Below, piece by piece: positions 16,239 to 23,080 of a DNA stretch of 31,913 bases (within the stretch, counting starts at the first letter, position 1; every line of letters starts with the position of its first letter). Made by a program: the position numbers and the translations under genes. Location of the stretch: IMG/VR virus record IMGVR_UViG_3300023174_000452, positions 1 through 31,913 of that record. One strand, 5' to 3'. This DNA comes from a virus. The notes under the pieces were generated by a model. It did not search any database, was not told the origin of the DNA, and saw only the letters and a program-made list of their open reading frames with translations.

Positions 16239-17410
16239 TAACTAATACTGGTAAGACAATTATTGCTAAATACCTGCTTGGTCAGGCACCAGCATATGCA
16301 TCTTATATTGCCATAGGTTGTGGTGCAACACCACTTATAACTGGAAACAATCTTGGAGATTATTCAACAAAAACAAACCTAGATTTTGAAATGTTTCGTG
16401 TCCCAATTTCTTCAAGGGGATTTGTAAACGAAGGTGGGCTAGATAAAATTGTATTAACAGCAGAACTACCAACAGAAGAAAGATATGAAATCTCTGAAGT
16501 AGGAATATACTCTGCTGGATCAAATCCTTCTGCTGGTGCATTTGATAGCAAAACAGTATTTGCTTTTACACAAACAGAAAATTGGCAACACCATACGCCA
16601 TCAGCAGCAGTTGCAATTGATACATTTTCTGCAGCACTTGATCAACCAGAATACGATAATATTATTGCTGTTACAAATTCAGTATTTCAAACAAGTTCAG
16701 ACAATCCAATATTTTTTAAATCTCCAAGAGTTGAAAGATATGAAAGACCAAGATTTTTAAATAATATAATAATGATTCAAGGCGACGATGCTGATATTTC
16801 AATTAGCGAAGAAAGTGGGTCAGCCCAAGATCATTTTGTAATAGAGCCAGGATCAAGCCATATTCACCTAACTGGTGCTAGTGTTGATTTTACAAGAAAC
16901 TCTCCAACAGATGAATTAAGGCTAGCATTTTCTGTAGTTAATAAAGATGCAACATCTAATGACATACCAGAAAGAGTTAGAGTTCTTATTGAGTTTGCAT
17001 CAACAGAAACAGAGACTGCAGAATATGCTAGATTTGAGGCTGAAGTTGTAAACGACAGCAGTGGTGGTGCTTATGATTTTGATACAGAAAGATATTTTGT
17101 AGTAACTAAACAACTTCAAGACTTATATACCTCTGCTAACTTTACCTGGAATGCTGTTACAGTTGTTAAAATTTATGCATGTGTTTTTGCAGAAGAAAGC
17201 GGACCAATAGGAATTCCATCTCCAAATTATTATGTTGCTCTAGATGCATTAAGATTAGAAAATGTTTCAACATTAAATCCACTTTATGGTTTAACTGGAT
17301 ATTCAATTATACAAACTCAAGATGCATCAACAATTGTTAAAAATCCTAACACTAGTAACTATATTGAATTTAGATTTTCTGTGGATGTTTCAGGCGGAGT
17401 AACGTCGTAA
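16235..17410 (+). CDS. Tail fibre-like / receptor-binding minor tail protein
   Basis: A 391-residue protein. The first 30 residues (ITNTGKTIIAKYLLGQAP, then YIAIGCGATP) are a characteristic start of actinophage minor tail or fibre proteins and probably anchor it to the tail tip. The C-terminal half (from about residue 195) reads as a jelly-roll-like domain (HIHLTGASVDFTRN, YYVALDALRLENV, NPLYGLTGYSII), which resembles carbohydrate-binding modules and could contact the host envelope. ATGA overlap with the upstream gene and TAATG overlap with the downstream gene show close coupling. The receptor-binding role is inference from position and fold-like pattern. Confidence 0.55.
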   Translation: MITNTGKTIIAKYLLGQAPAYASYIAIGCGATPLITGNNLGDYSTKTNLDFEMFRVPISSRGFVNEGGLDKIVLTAELPTEERYEISEVGIYSAGSNPSAGAFDSKTVFAFTQTENWQHHTPSAAVAIDTFSAALDQPEYDNIIAVTNSVFQTSSDNPIFFKSPRVERYERPRFLNNIIMIQGDDADISISEESGSAQDHFVIEPGSSHIHLTGASVDFTRNSPTDELRLAFSVVNKDATSNDIPERVRVLIEFASTETETAEYARFEAEVVNDSSGGAYDFDTERYFVVTKQLQDLYTSANFTWNAVTVVKIYACVFAEESGPIGIPSPNYYVALDALRLENVSTLNPLYGLTGYSIIQTQDASTIVKNPNTSNYIEFRFSVDVSGGVTS

Positions 17411-17835
17411 TGGCTGACTCAGGTATAAAAAAAGCAATTATTAAAAAGGCATTGCTTCCAGCAATTGATTCTGAAAATATTGGATATATTTTTAGATACA
17501 GAGTTGTATCAGAAGATAAAAACAGAACATCTCAGTGGTCCCCAATAAACATAATTGCAGATGATTCAATTACTACAGTTAATGGTGCATTACAAATATC
17601 TCAAACAATTACTACAGTTGTTTGGGGAGATGAACTAAATAGACCAAAATATGATATATTTGTTGGTTTTGATAATACATCACCAACATATCATGGAACA
17701 TCACCAATACATACATATTCATTTTTAAATACTGGCACTACAAATGTTCGTGTTATTGTTCAGGTTGAGGCATCACAAAAAACACTAAACGAAAGTCTTG
17801 AAATATACGACTCAGGAATAGAATTATTGGTATAA
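17410..17835 (+). CDS. Small minor tail protein, beta-sandwich-like
   Basis: A 141-residue protein with a strand pattern like a fibronectin type III or related sandwich (GYIFRYRVVSEDKNRTSQWS, then PKYDIFVGFD and VRVIVQVEAS). Such small modules often sit next to fibre genes and decorate or extend the tail tip. It starts in TAATG shared with the fibre-like gene, so the two are probably made together in similar amounts. No catalytic residues are evident and I do not recognise a named family. A putative -10 element for the next gene overlaps its last codons and stop. Confidence 0.45.
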   Translation: MADSGIKKAIIKKALLPAIDSENIGYIFRYRVVSEDKNRTSQWSPINIIADDSITTVNGALQISQTITTVVWGDELNRPKYDIFVGFDNTSPTYHGTSPIHTYSFLNTGTTNVRVIVQVEASQKTLNESLEIYDSGIELLV

Positions 17836-17836
17836 T
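17828..17836 (+). promoter_or_regulatory. Extended -10 candidate before the 146-residue tail gene
   Basis: TGG-TATAAT overlaps the stop codon of the upstream gene. Initiation would fall near 17843, inside the strong Shine-Dalgarno stretch AGAGGAGGA (17841-17849) for the ATG at 17855. The motif is perfect but the resulting leader would be only about 12 bases, which lowers my confidence that it is used. Confidence 0.3.
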
Positions 17837-17854
17837 GAAAAGAGGAGGAAATTA

Positions 17855-18295
17855 ATGGCTAAGGTACCACTACCAGAAAGAGGGCAACCTCTTGATGTTA
17901 CATATTTATATTCACTTGTTGAGGCTGTAAATGATTTGTCTACACAGGTTTCATCAGCAACATATAACTATACAACAGTAGATACAGTAAGTGCTGGTGC
18001 ACAAAATGTTAAAACATCTGAAACTAGAATAATTGGTGGCTATGTTGAGGTTGCAAATAACTCAACCGTTTCTGCTGGAAACGAAAAAACATTTACATAT
18101 GATTTTAGTGATTTTAAATACTCTCCAATAGTTTCAGCAACAGCAGTTAATATTGGACAAACACCTGCAGGACAAAATGTAAATGTTATTCTAAAAACTG
18201 TAACAACTTCAAGAATTGAAGGTGTTGTAAGATTTGGAACTTCTGGAGATTTATCACTAGCAGTACATTTAGTTATTGTTGGAATTCCAAACTAA
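17855..18295 (+). CDS. Structural protein of the tail-tip region, unknown
   Basis: A 146-residue protein with a short helical start (VTYLYSLVEAVNDLSTQV, residues 15-32) followed by a compact beta domain (EKTFTYDFSDFKYSPIVSA, then SRIEGVVRFGTS and AVHLVIVGIPN). A helix followed by a small sandwich is a common plan for trimeric fibre tips or decoration proteins. It has one of the strongest ribosome binding sites in the window (AGAGGAGGA), suggesting many copies. It is the last gene of the structural block before regulatory and replication genes. I do not recognise a specific family; fibre tip, head decoration or tail decoration are all possible. Confidence 0.45.
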   Translation: MAKVPLPERGQPLDVTYLYSLVEAVNDLSTQVSSATYNYTTVDTVSAGAQNVKTSETRIIGGYVEVANNSTVSAGNEKTFTYDFSDFKYSPIVSATAVNIGQTPAGQNVNVILKTVTTSRIEGVVRFGTSGDLSLAVHLVIVGIPN

Positions 18296-18310
18296 GGATA
18301 AACATTAATA

Positions 18311-18502
18311 ATGCTTAATTGCAAAAAATGCAATGGCAGACTATTTATTGATAGACAATATAGTGGTTTGCAACATATGGAAATTTATTGTATGGTCTGT
18401 GGATCAAGAATTTTTTATCATCCACCGACAGAAAGCGAAGAAGGCAGATGGTTACTGGCAAAGGAATTATTCAGAGCGAAACATACAATAACTCAACTGT
18501 AA
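18311..18502 (+). CDS. Small zinc-ribbon protein
   Basis: A 63-residue protein with a four-cysteine zinc ribbon: C4 and C7 (CKKC) and C27 and C30 (CMVC), each knuckle followed by N/G-type turn residues. A 20-residue beta-hairpin spacer separates them, and a helical tail (EEGRWLLAKELFRA) follows. Such small ribbons in phages often act as DNA- or protein-binding adaptors in transcription. AGGA at 18295-18298 is about 12 bases from the ATG. The last 55 bases overlap, in another frame, the next gene for a DNA-binding protein, so the two are probably co-expressed and may act together. The exact function is unknown. Confidence 0.65.
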   Translation: MLNCKKCNGRLFIDRQYSGLQHMEIYCMVCGSRIFYHPPTESEEGRWLLAKELFRAKHTITQL

Positions 18503-18990
18503 TCAAAGGCAATCAAAAAATATGGTTCCTTAATGGTGATCTTGTTAGACTTCATCACAGTTCAAGATCTACTGGTTTAGTTTCTGTTTATAATATTACT
18601 AAAGATAGACTTGAAACATGTTTACGTATAGATTTTAGAAAAAATAGAGAACGTGCATATACTGTAGCAGAGACTGCTAAATTAATTAATCGTCATAGAA
18701 AATACATGCCTAAATTAATTAAAACTGGAATGATTCCGCCACCAGTTGGGGCAAAGTTAAATGGTGAACGTGGATTTAGAATAAGATCTTATTATTCAGA
18801 AAGCATGGTACGAGACATACGTGCTATACTGGCTACTATACATATTGGACAACCAAGAAAAGATGGACTAATAACAAACAATATGACTCCTACAAGCCAA
18901 GAATTGACAAGGCGTATGGGAGACGGTATACTTACATATACGAAGACAGAAGATGGCAGGTTTATTCCTGTGTGGGCAGAGAATATTTAA
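18448..18990 (+). CDS. MerR-like helix-turn-helix DNA-binding protein
   Basis: About 180 residues from the ATG at 18448, chosen because GAAGAAGG lies just upstream; the frame is open to an earlier ATG at 18388, but that has no such site and would overlap the zinc-ribbon gene almost wholly. Residues about 74-135 look like a winged-helix/MerR-type domain: AYTVAETAKLINRHRKYMPK, a wing with GMIPPPVGAK, then SYYSESMVRDIRAIL. The N-terminal part (KIWFLNGDLVRLHH and DRLETCLRIDF) is a separate small domain. The protein is basic overall. Location between structural and replication modules makes a transcription regulator a reasonable guess; a replication-initiation or excisionase-like role is the main alternative. 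Confidence 0.55.
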   Translation: MVTGKGIIQSETYNNSTVIKGNQKIWFLNGDLVRLHHSSRSTGLVSVYNITKDRLETCLRIDFRKNRERAYTVAETAKLINRHRKYMPKLIKTGMIPPPVGAKLNGERGFRIRSYYSESMVRDIRAILATIHIGQPRKDGLITNNMTPTSQELTRRMGDGILTYTKTEDGRFIPVWAENI

Positions 18991-19008
18991 TAGAAGAAAT
19001 GGTGGGGT

Positions 19009-19221
19009 ATGGAAGAAAATAACAGCACAAAGGTATCAGCAACATTAGGATACACATTAAATTTAGGTAATTTTCAATCTCTAAGAGTTGATCTTGGAGT
19101 AGTAGATCAAGTGCGTCAAGGTGAAACAACTAGCGATGCAATGGATCGTGTTTATACATTTGTTGAGAATCAAGTTATTCAAAAGGTAAAAGACGCAAAA
19201 GAATCACTCATAGAGGACTAA
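19009..19221 (+). CDS. Small conserved-looking protein, unknown function
   Basis: A 70-residue protein: an N-terminal beta-hairpin (KVSATLGYTLNLGNFQSLRV) with alternating hydrophobic residues, then a helix (AMDRVYTFVENQVIQKVKD). The strand-strand-helix plan with LNLGNFQS resembles small proteins I recall next to phage replication genes, but I know no function for them. GGTGGGGT just before the ATG serves as ribosome binding site. It is followed after one base by the next gene, upstream of the DnaB-type helicase, so a replication-accessory role is possible but unproven. Confidence 0.5.
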   Translation: MEENNSTKVSATLGYTLNLGNFQSLRVDLGVVDQVRQGETTSDAMDRVYTFVENQVIQKVKDAKESLIED

Positions 19222-19222
19222 T

Positions 19223-19531
19223 ATGGCTGAACGCAAAGACCGTATGGCTTTGCTAAGTAGATATAATAAATTACATCTACAAAGATACGAAGCCAAGTCT
19301 AATATGAATCTTAATGTTGAACAATGGGCTGCAGATGCTCTTGTTGAATCATACGGTATTTCTCAATGTTATGATTTATTAGATTATTATTTTAAAATAG
19401 CAGAAAATCCTACTTGGAATTATTTTGCATACAATGCAGAAAAAATTCTTAATGGTAAACTAGAAGTAGAGCAAGATATTAAAGAAAGAAAAGAACGCAG
19501 GGAACTAGCAAGGAAGTGGATTAGTGAATAA
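19223..19531 (+). CDS. Small helical protein before the helicase; possible loader
   Basis: A 102-residue, nearly all-helical basic protein. The middle (QWAADALVESYGISQCYDLL, then YYFKIAENPTWNYFAYNAEK) resembles the helical domain of phage replication initiators and helicase-loading proteins, in which a YG/YYF-type core and a conserved Trp recur. The gene ends eight bases inside the helicase gene (GTG start at 19524), which ties its synthesis to the helicase. The role as helicase loader or adaptor is inferred from this position and the weak pattern; no ATPase motif is present, so it would not be a DnaC-type ATPase loader. Confidence 0.5.
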   Translation: MAERKDRMALLSRYNKLHLQRYEAKSNMNLNVEQWAADALVESYGISQCYDLLDYYFKIAENPTWNYFAYNAEKILNGKLEVEQDIKERKERRELARKWISE

Positions 19532-20750
19532 TACAGAAGCAAAATTAATTACTGCAGTATTAAACGATAAACAGATTCACGTACTTTTGCAAGCCAATGT
19601 TGATAATCTTTTAAGAACTCATAATGATGTCTGGAATTTTATTAGACAGTATTCAGAAAATAATCAATCAGTTCCACCAACATCATTAGTTGTAGAAAAG
19701 TTTAGAGATTTTGCTCCAGTAGAAGGAGTTGGGGCAACAAAGCATCACCTTGAAGAATTGCAATCAGAATATTTAAATGATAGCCTTAAAGATATTTTAC
19801 GTAATGCAGCAGGTGAAGTTCAAAGTGGTAATGGCAATAATGCTCTTGAACATTTAATTACTAAGACATCAGAACTTAAAAAGAATACTGCTGCAATTAG
19901 AGATATTGAAGTAACTGATCTTGATTCTGCAGTTGCTTATTTTGAAAATGTAAAGAAAATGCAAGACCTTGGACAGGTTGGAATCAAGACTGGCCTTCCT
20001 GGATTTGATAATTATTTACCATCTGGAATTATGCCAGGACAACTTGGAGTATTCCTTGCATATCCAGGTATTGGAAAGTCTTGGCTGGCTCTGTATTTTG
20101 CTGTACAGGCTTGGAAACAGGGTCGCAGTCCACTTGTTATAAGTCTTGAAATGTCTGAAACAGAAGTACGTAATCGTGTGTTTGCAATTATGGGTGAAGG
20201 TCTTTGGTCTCATCGTAAACTAAGCAATGGCGAAGTAGAAATTGATATGCTTAAAAAATGGCATGCTGATAAGTTGCAGGGTAAACCAGAGTTTCACATC
20301 ATATCTAATGACAGTGGTGGAGAAGTAACTCCTTCAGTTATACGTGGAAAGATTGATCAGTACAAGCCAGACTTTGTTGTTGTTGATTATTTACAACTTA
20401 TGTCTCCAAATCAAAAATCAGATAATGAAACAGTTCGCATGAAGAATCTTTCTCGTGAATTAAAACTTATGTCTATTAGCGAAGAAGTTCCAATTATGGC
20501 TATCTCTTCTGCTACACCAGATGATGTTAAAGATTTGTCTAGTCCCCCAACTCTTGGACAGACTGCTTGGTCAAGACAAATTGCATACGATGCTGACTGG
20601 GTTATGGCTCTTGGTCGTGCTACGAATAGTGATATTATTGAATGCGTATTTAGAAAAAATAGAAATGGTTTTATGGGTGACTTTTTAGTTCAAGTAGATT
20701 TTGATAGAGGGTACTATCGCTATAAGGATTATGAGGATAAAAATGTTTAA
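19524..20750 (+). CDS. dnaB: DnaB-type replicative DNA helicase
   Basis: A 408-residue hexameric helicase of the DnaB/RecA superfamily that unwinds the replication fork. Residues 1-120 form the helical N-terminal domain. The motor domain shows Walker A AYPGIGKS (179-186; the first Gly of the consensus is Ala, as in DnaB proteins), catalytic-type Glu in ISLEMS (E209), Walker B FVVVDYLQLM (D288) and a late FRKNRNG arginine/lysine-finger segment. The start is GTG at 19524, with AGGAAG at 19511-19516 and an eight-base overlap with the upstream gene. Next come the 243-residue unknown, the primase and the SSB-like protein, so it belongs to a replisome operon. Length is slightly below bacterial DnaB (about 470). 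Confidence 0.93.
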   Translation: MNNTEAKLITAVLNDKQIHVLLQANVDNLLRTHNDVWNFIRQYSENNQSVPPTSLVVEKFRDFAPVEGVGATKHHLEELQSEYLNDSLKDILRNAAGEVQSGNGNNALEHLITKTSELKKNTAAIRDIEVTDLDSAVAYFENVKKMQDLGQVGIKTGLPGFDNYLPSGIMPGQLGVFLAYPGIGKSWLALYFAVQAWKQGRSPLVISLEMSETEVRNRVFAIMGEGLWSHRKLSNGEVEIDMLKKWHADKLQGKPEFHIISNDSGGEVTPSVIRGKIDQYKPDFVVVDYLQLMSPNQKSDNETVRMKNLSRELKLMSISEEVPIMAISSATPDDVKDLSSPPTLGQTAWSRQIAYDADWVMALGRATNSDIIECVFRKNRNGFMGDFLVQVDFDRGYYRYKDYEDKNV

Positions 20751-21474
20751 AAAAAATAAAAAAATTATTTTTCAAGAAGGTAATGATGCTGCTAAATTTA
20801 TTTTAGATATTCCAAAACCATCAACAAGCAATGTCCCAACTTGGTATAGAAATCAAAAATTATTTTCAAATAATCAAAACAATATGATAAAAGCATTTAA
20901 ATCAGGAAATAACGATATAGGAACATTTAAACTTTGTGTTCCATTGGTTGATTCAGTCACATCTGGATATCAATTTGTTACTCCATGTGATATTTTAGTT
21001 ACAAACAGCGCAGAGGAAGGATATTCACCATATATTGAGTGGGGAATTAAATGGGACCCAGCAGATATTCAAGATGATCGCACTTTAGGAAATTTTCCAA
21101 TCCCAACTGGACACAATCCAACTTCATTTCGCTGGTCAGTAGATTGGATAATTAAAACACCACCTGGGTATAGTACTTGGATTACTCATCCATCACAAAG
21201 ATATGATTTACCATTTACAACATTAACTGCTTTTGTTGATACAGATAAATATCCAAATAAACTTTTTCTTCCATTTTTTATAAAAGATAATTTTATTGGA
21301 ATAATTCCAGAGGGAACTCCAATAGCACAATTAATACCAATAAAAAGAGAGTCCTGGATTTCAGAAAAAAAGGATAGGGATGCATCAACAGATTTTATTC
21401 TTGACAACATAGTAAAAACAAGATTTATTAGAACATATAAATATAAATTTTGGACAAGAAAAGAATATAAATAA
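20743..21474 (+). CDS. Conserved phage protein between helicase and primase, unknown
   Basis: About 243 residues from the ATG at 20743 (GAGGA at 20733-20737); upstream in-frame codons from 20701 lie inside the helicase gene and lack a better site. The sequence is beta-rich and Pro/Trp-rich, with TPCDILVTNS near residue 80, KTPPGYSTWITHPSQR near 138, ALPF-like YDLPFTTLTAFVDTDKY and IPEGTPIAQLIPIKRESW near 190. I recall this pattern from conserved unknown proteins of T4-like marine phages (possibly DUF6065, from memory). The last motif recalls the G-x-IAQL segment of the dUTPase/dCTP-deaminase fold, but no catalytic residues are evident. It sits within a replisome operon and overlaps the primase start (TAATG). 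Function unknown. Confidence 0.6.
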   Translation: MFKKNKKIIFQEGNDAAKFILDIPKPSTSNVPTWYRNQKLFSNNQNNMIKAFKSGNNDIGTFKLCVPLVDSVTSGYQFVTPCDILVTNSAEEGYSPYIEWGIKWDPADIQDDRTLGNFPIPTGHNPTSFRWSVDWIIKTPPGYSTWITHPSQRYDLPFTTLTAFVDTDKYPNKLFLPFFIKDNFIGIIPEGTPIAQLIPIKRESWISEKKDRDASTDFILDNIVKTRFIRTYKYKFWTRKEYK

Positions 21475-22397
21475 TGGTTAAAGATATATATACGGCAGAA
21501 CAGGTACGTCGTGTTTTAACTGGTGCTGGAATTGATATTGAAGCAGAGTATGGAACTGACTATATTGTCTTTTGTCCATATCACAATAACAATAGAACTC
21601 CTGCTGGAGAAGTATCAAAAGATCATGGAACGTTTTTTTGTTTTGGATGCCAAACAACAAAAAGTCTTATTGAATTTATAATGTATACATCTAACAGAAC
21701 ATATTTTGAATCAATTAGATATATTAAAAGCAAAGAACAAGAAACAAACATTGAAGATTCAGTTAACAGGGCTTTGGTTGAAAAACCAGAATTTGTACAA
21801 TATGATGAACTTCTAATTAAAAGATTAACTAATCAAGCATTAGAGTCTCCAAGGGCAGTTAGATATTTTGAAGGAAGAAGTATTACAAAAGAATCTATCA
21901 ATAAATTTAATCTTGGATATTCAGAAAAACAAGACTCAGTAACAATACCAATACACTCACCAGATGGAATGTGTATAGGGTTTGTTGCTAGAACTGTTGA
22001 GGGAAAAGAATTTAAAAATACACCTGGATTGCCAAAAGGTAAGGTATTGTTTAATCTTCATAGAATTAAAGCATCAAGCACTGTTTATGTTGTTGAATCA
22101 TCTTTTGATGCAATTAGACTAGACCAAGTTGGATTCCCTGCGGTTGCTACCCTAGGGGCAAATGTTTCTGCAGCACAGATAAAGTTATTAGAAAAATATT
22201 TTAATAACGTTGTACTGATTGCAGATAACGACGATGCTGGTGTAATAATGAGAGATAAGTTAATTGAAAAACTTGGATCTATAGTTACATCAGTTTATAT
22301 AGATAAAAAATACAAAGATATAGGCGACATGGATGATGATGCAATTAAAAAACTGGAATTTCAGTTTGACAATTCTATTATTGGTATGTTAAGATAG
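21474..22397 (+). CDS. dnaG: DnaG-type DNA primase
   Basis: A 307-residue primase that makes RNA primers at the fork. The zinc-binding domain has C34-P-Y-H37 and C56-F-G-C59 (CHC2 type). The TOPRIM catalytic core has the Glu of VYVVESSFDA (E208) and the acidic LIADNDDAG motif (D251, D253, D254), which bind the catalytic metals. It lacks the C-terminal helicase-binding domain of bacterial DnaG (about 580-600 residues), so it must contact the phage helicase differently or through an accessory protein. It starts in TAATG at the end of the preceding gene. Its last codons contain a promoter-like sequence for the SSB-like gene. Confidence 0.92.
   Translation: MVKDIYTAEQVRRVLTGAGIDIEAEYGTDYIVFCPYHNNNRTPAGEVSKDHGTFFCFGCQTTKSLIEFIMYTSNRTYFESIRYIKSKEQETNIEDSVNRALVEKPEFVQYDELLIKRLTNQALESPRAVRYFEGRSITKESINKFNLGYSEKQDSVTIPIHSPDGMCIGFVARTVEGKEFKNTPGLPKGKVLFNLHRIKASSTVYVVESSFDAIRLDQVGFPAVATLGANVSAAQIKLLEKYFNNVVLIADNDDAGVIMRDKLIEKLGSIVTSVYIDKKYKDIGDMDDDAIKKLEFQFDNSIIGMLR
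22366..22395 (+). promoter_or_regulatory. Consensus promoter candidate for the SSB-like gene
   Basis: TTGACA (22366-22371), an 18-base spacer ending in TGT, then TAAGAT (22390-22395), lying over the last codons of the primase gene. Initiation near 22402 would give a leader of about 20 bases with AAAAGGA (22407-22413) before the ATG at 22423. It is the only gene-adjacent site where a perfect -35 box, a good spacer and an extended -10 coincide with a ribosome binding site and a gene expected to be abundant. Confidence 0.5.
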
Positions 22398-22422
22398 ATA
22401 AAACAGAAAAGGAAAAAATAAT

Positions 22423-23079
22423 ATGACTATTGTAAAGGGACTCAAGAACATTAATGCCCTAGTTGATAAACCAAAGTATGACGAAAACTCACCAAAGGTA
22501 AGATGGTTAAAACTTGCTGATGGACAATCTGCAAAGATCAGATTCATTGAAGAACTTGATGAAGACTCTGCAAACTATAATCCAGAACGTGGATTAGCAC
22601 TGGTTGTTAAAGAACACACAAATCCAAAAGACTATAAGCGTAAGGCTGTAGATACTATGGAATCTGAGGGCCGTGACTGGGCTGAAGAAATGCATCGCAA
22701 AGATCCAAAGGCTGGCTGGAGAGCACGTCTTCGTTTTTATTGCAACGTACTTGTAGATGATGGAATTGAAGCGCCATACGTGGCTATTTGGTCAATGGGC
22801 GTAAGCAAGCAATCTGCATTTAATACTATTCGTGAATATGCTCTTGAAACAGGAAGCATCTCAAATATTTCATGGAAGTTAAAGCGTAATGGTCAGGGCA
22901 CTGAAACAAGTTATACGCTAATTCCATCTGCACCAGATAAAGAACCGTTTGACTGGGCAGCACTTAAGCCATACCCTCTTGAGTTAGCACTAAAGAAAAT
23001 TCCTTATGCTGAACAAGAAGCATTCTATTTGGGGTTTGATACTCCATCTGTAACTTCATCAACCAACACAGATTGGTAA
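22423..23079 (+). CDS. Single-stranded DNA-binding protein-like
   Basis: A 218-residue protein between primase and polymerase. The core has the strand pattern of a phage OB-fold ssDNA-binding protein (PKVRWLKLADGQSAKIRFI, then RLRFYCNVLVDDGIEAPYVA, then WSMGVSKQSAFNTI). It probably coats exposed single strands at the fork and during recombination. The C-terminus (TPSVTSSTNTDW) is not the typical acidic DDIPF tip. Codon use is biased: of 11 arginines about seven are CGT, suggesting high expression, and a full promoter candidate lies just upstream. It ends one base before the polymerase gene. The SSB call rests on pattern and position; a phage gp2.5- or gp32-like protein is the same functional class. 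Confidence 0.65.
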   Translation: MTIVKGLKNINALVDKPKYDENSPKVRWLKLADGQSAKIRFIEELDEDSANYNPERGLALVVKEHTNPKDYKRKAVDTMESEGRDWAEEMHRKDPKAGWRARLRFYCNVLVDDGIEAPYVAIWSMGVSKQSAFNTIREYALETGSISNISWKLKRNGQGTETSYTLIPSAPDKEPFDWAALKPYPLELALKKIPYAEQEAFYLGFDTPSVTSSTNTDW

Positions 23080-23080
23080 A

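Noticed and set aside
16536-16760. 74-residue + strand frame inside the fibre-like gene
   Set aside because: Gln/Leu/His-rich shadow in another frame of a well-supported gene.
18832-18840. TGC-TATACT extended -10-like sequence
   Set aside because: It is inside the MerR-like coding region about 170 bases from the next start, so too distant and too likely to be chance to list as a feature.
18388-18990. Longer form of the MerR-like protein starting at 18388
   Set aside because: No ribosome binding site there and the extra 20 residues lie inside the zinc-ribbon gene; 18448 has GAAGAAGG upstream.
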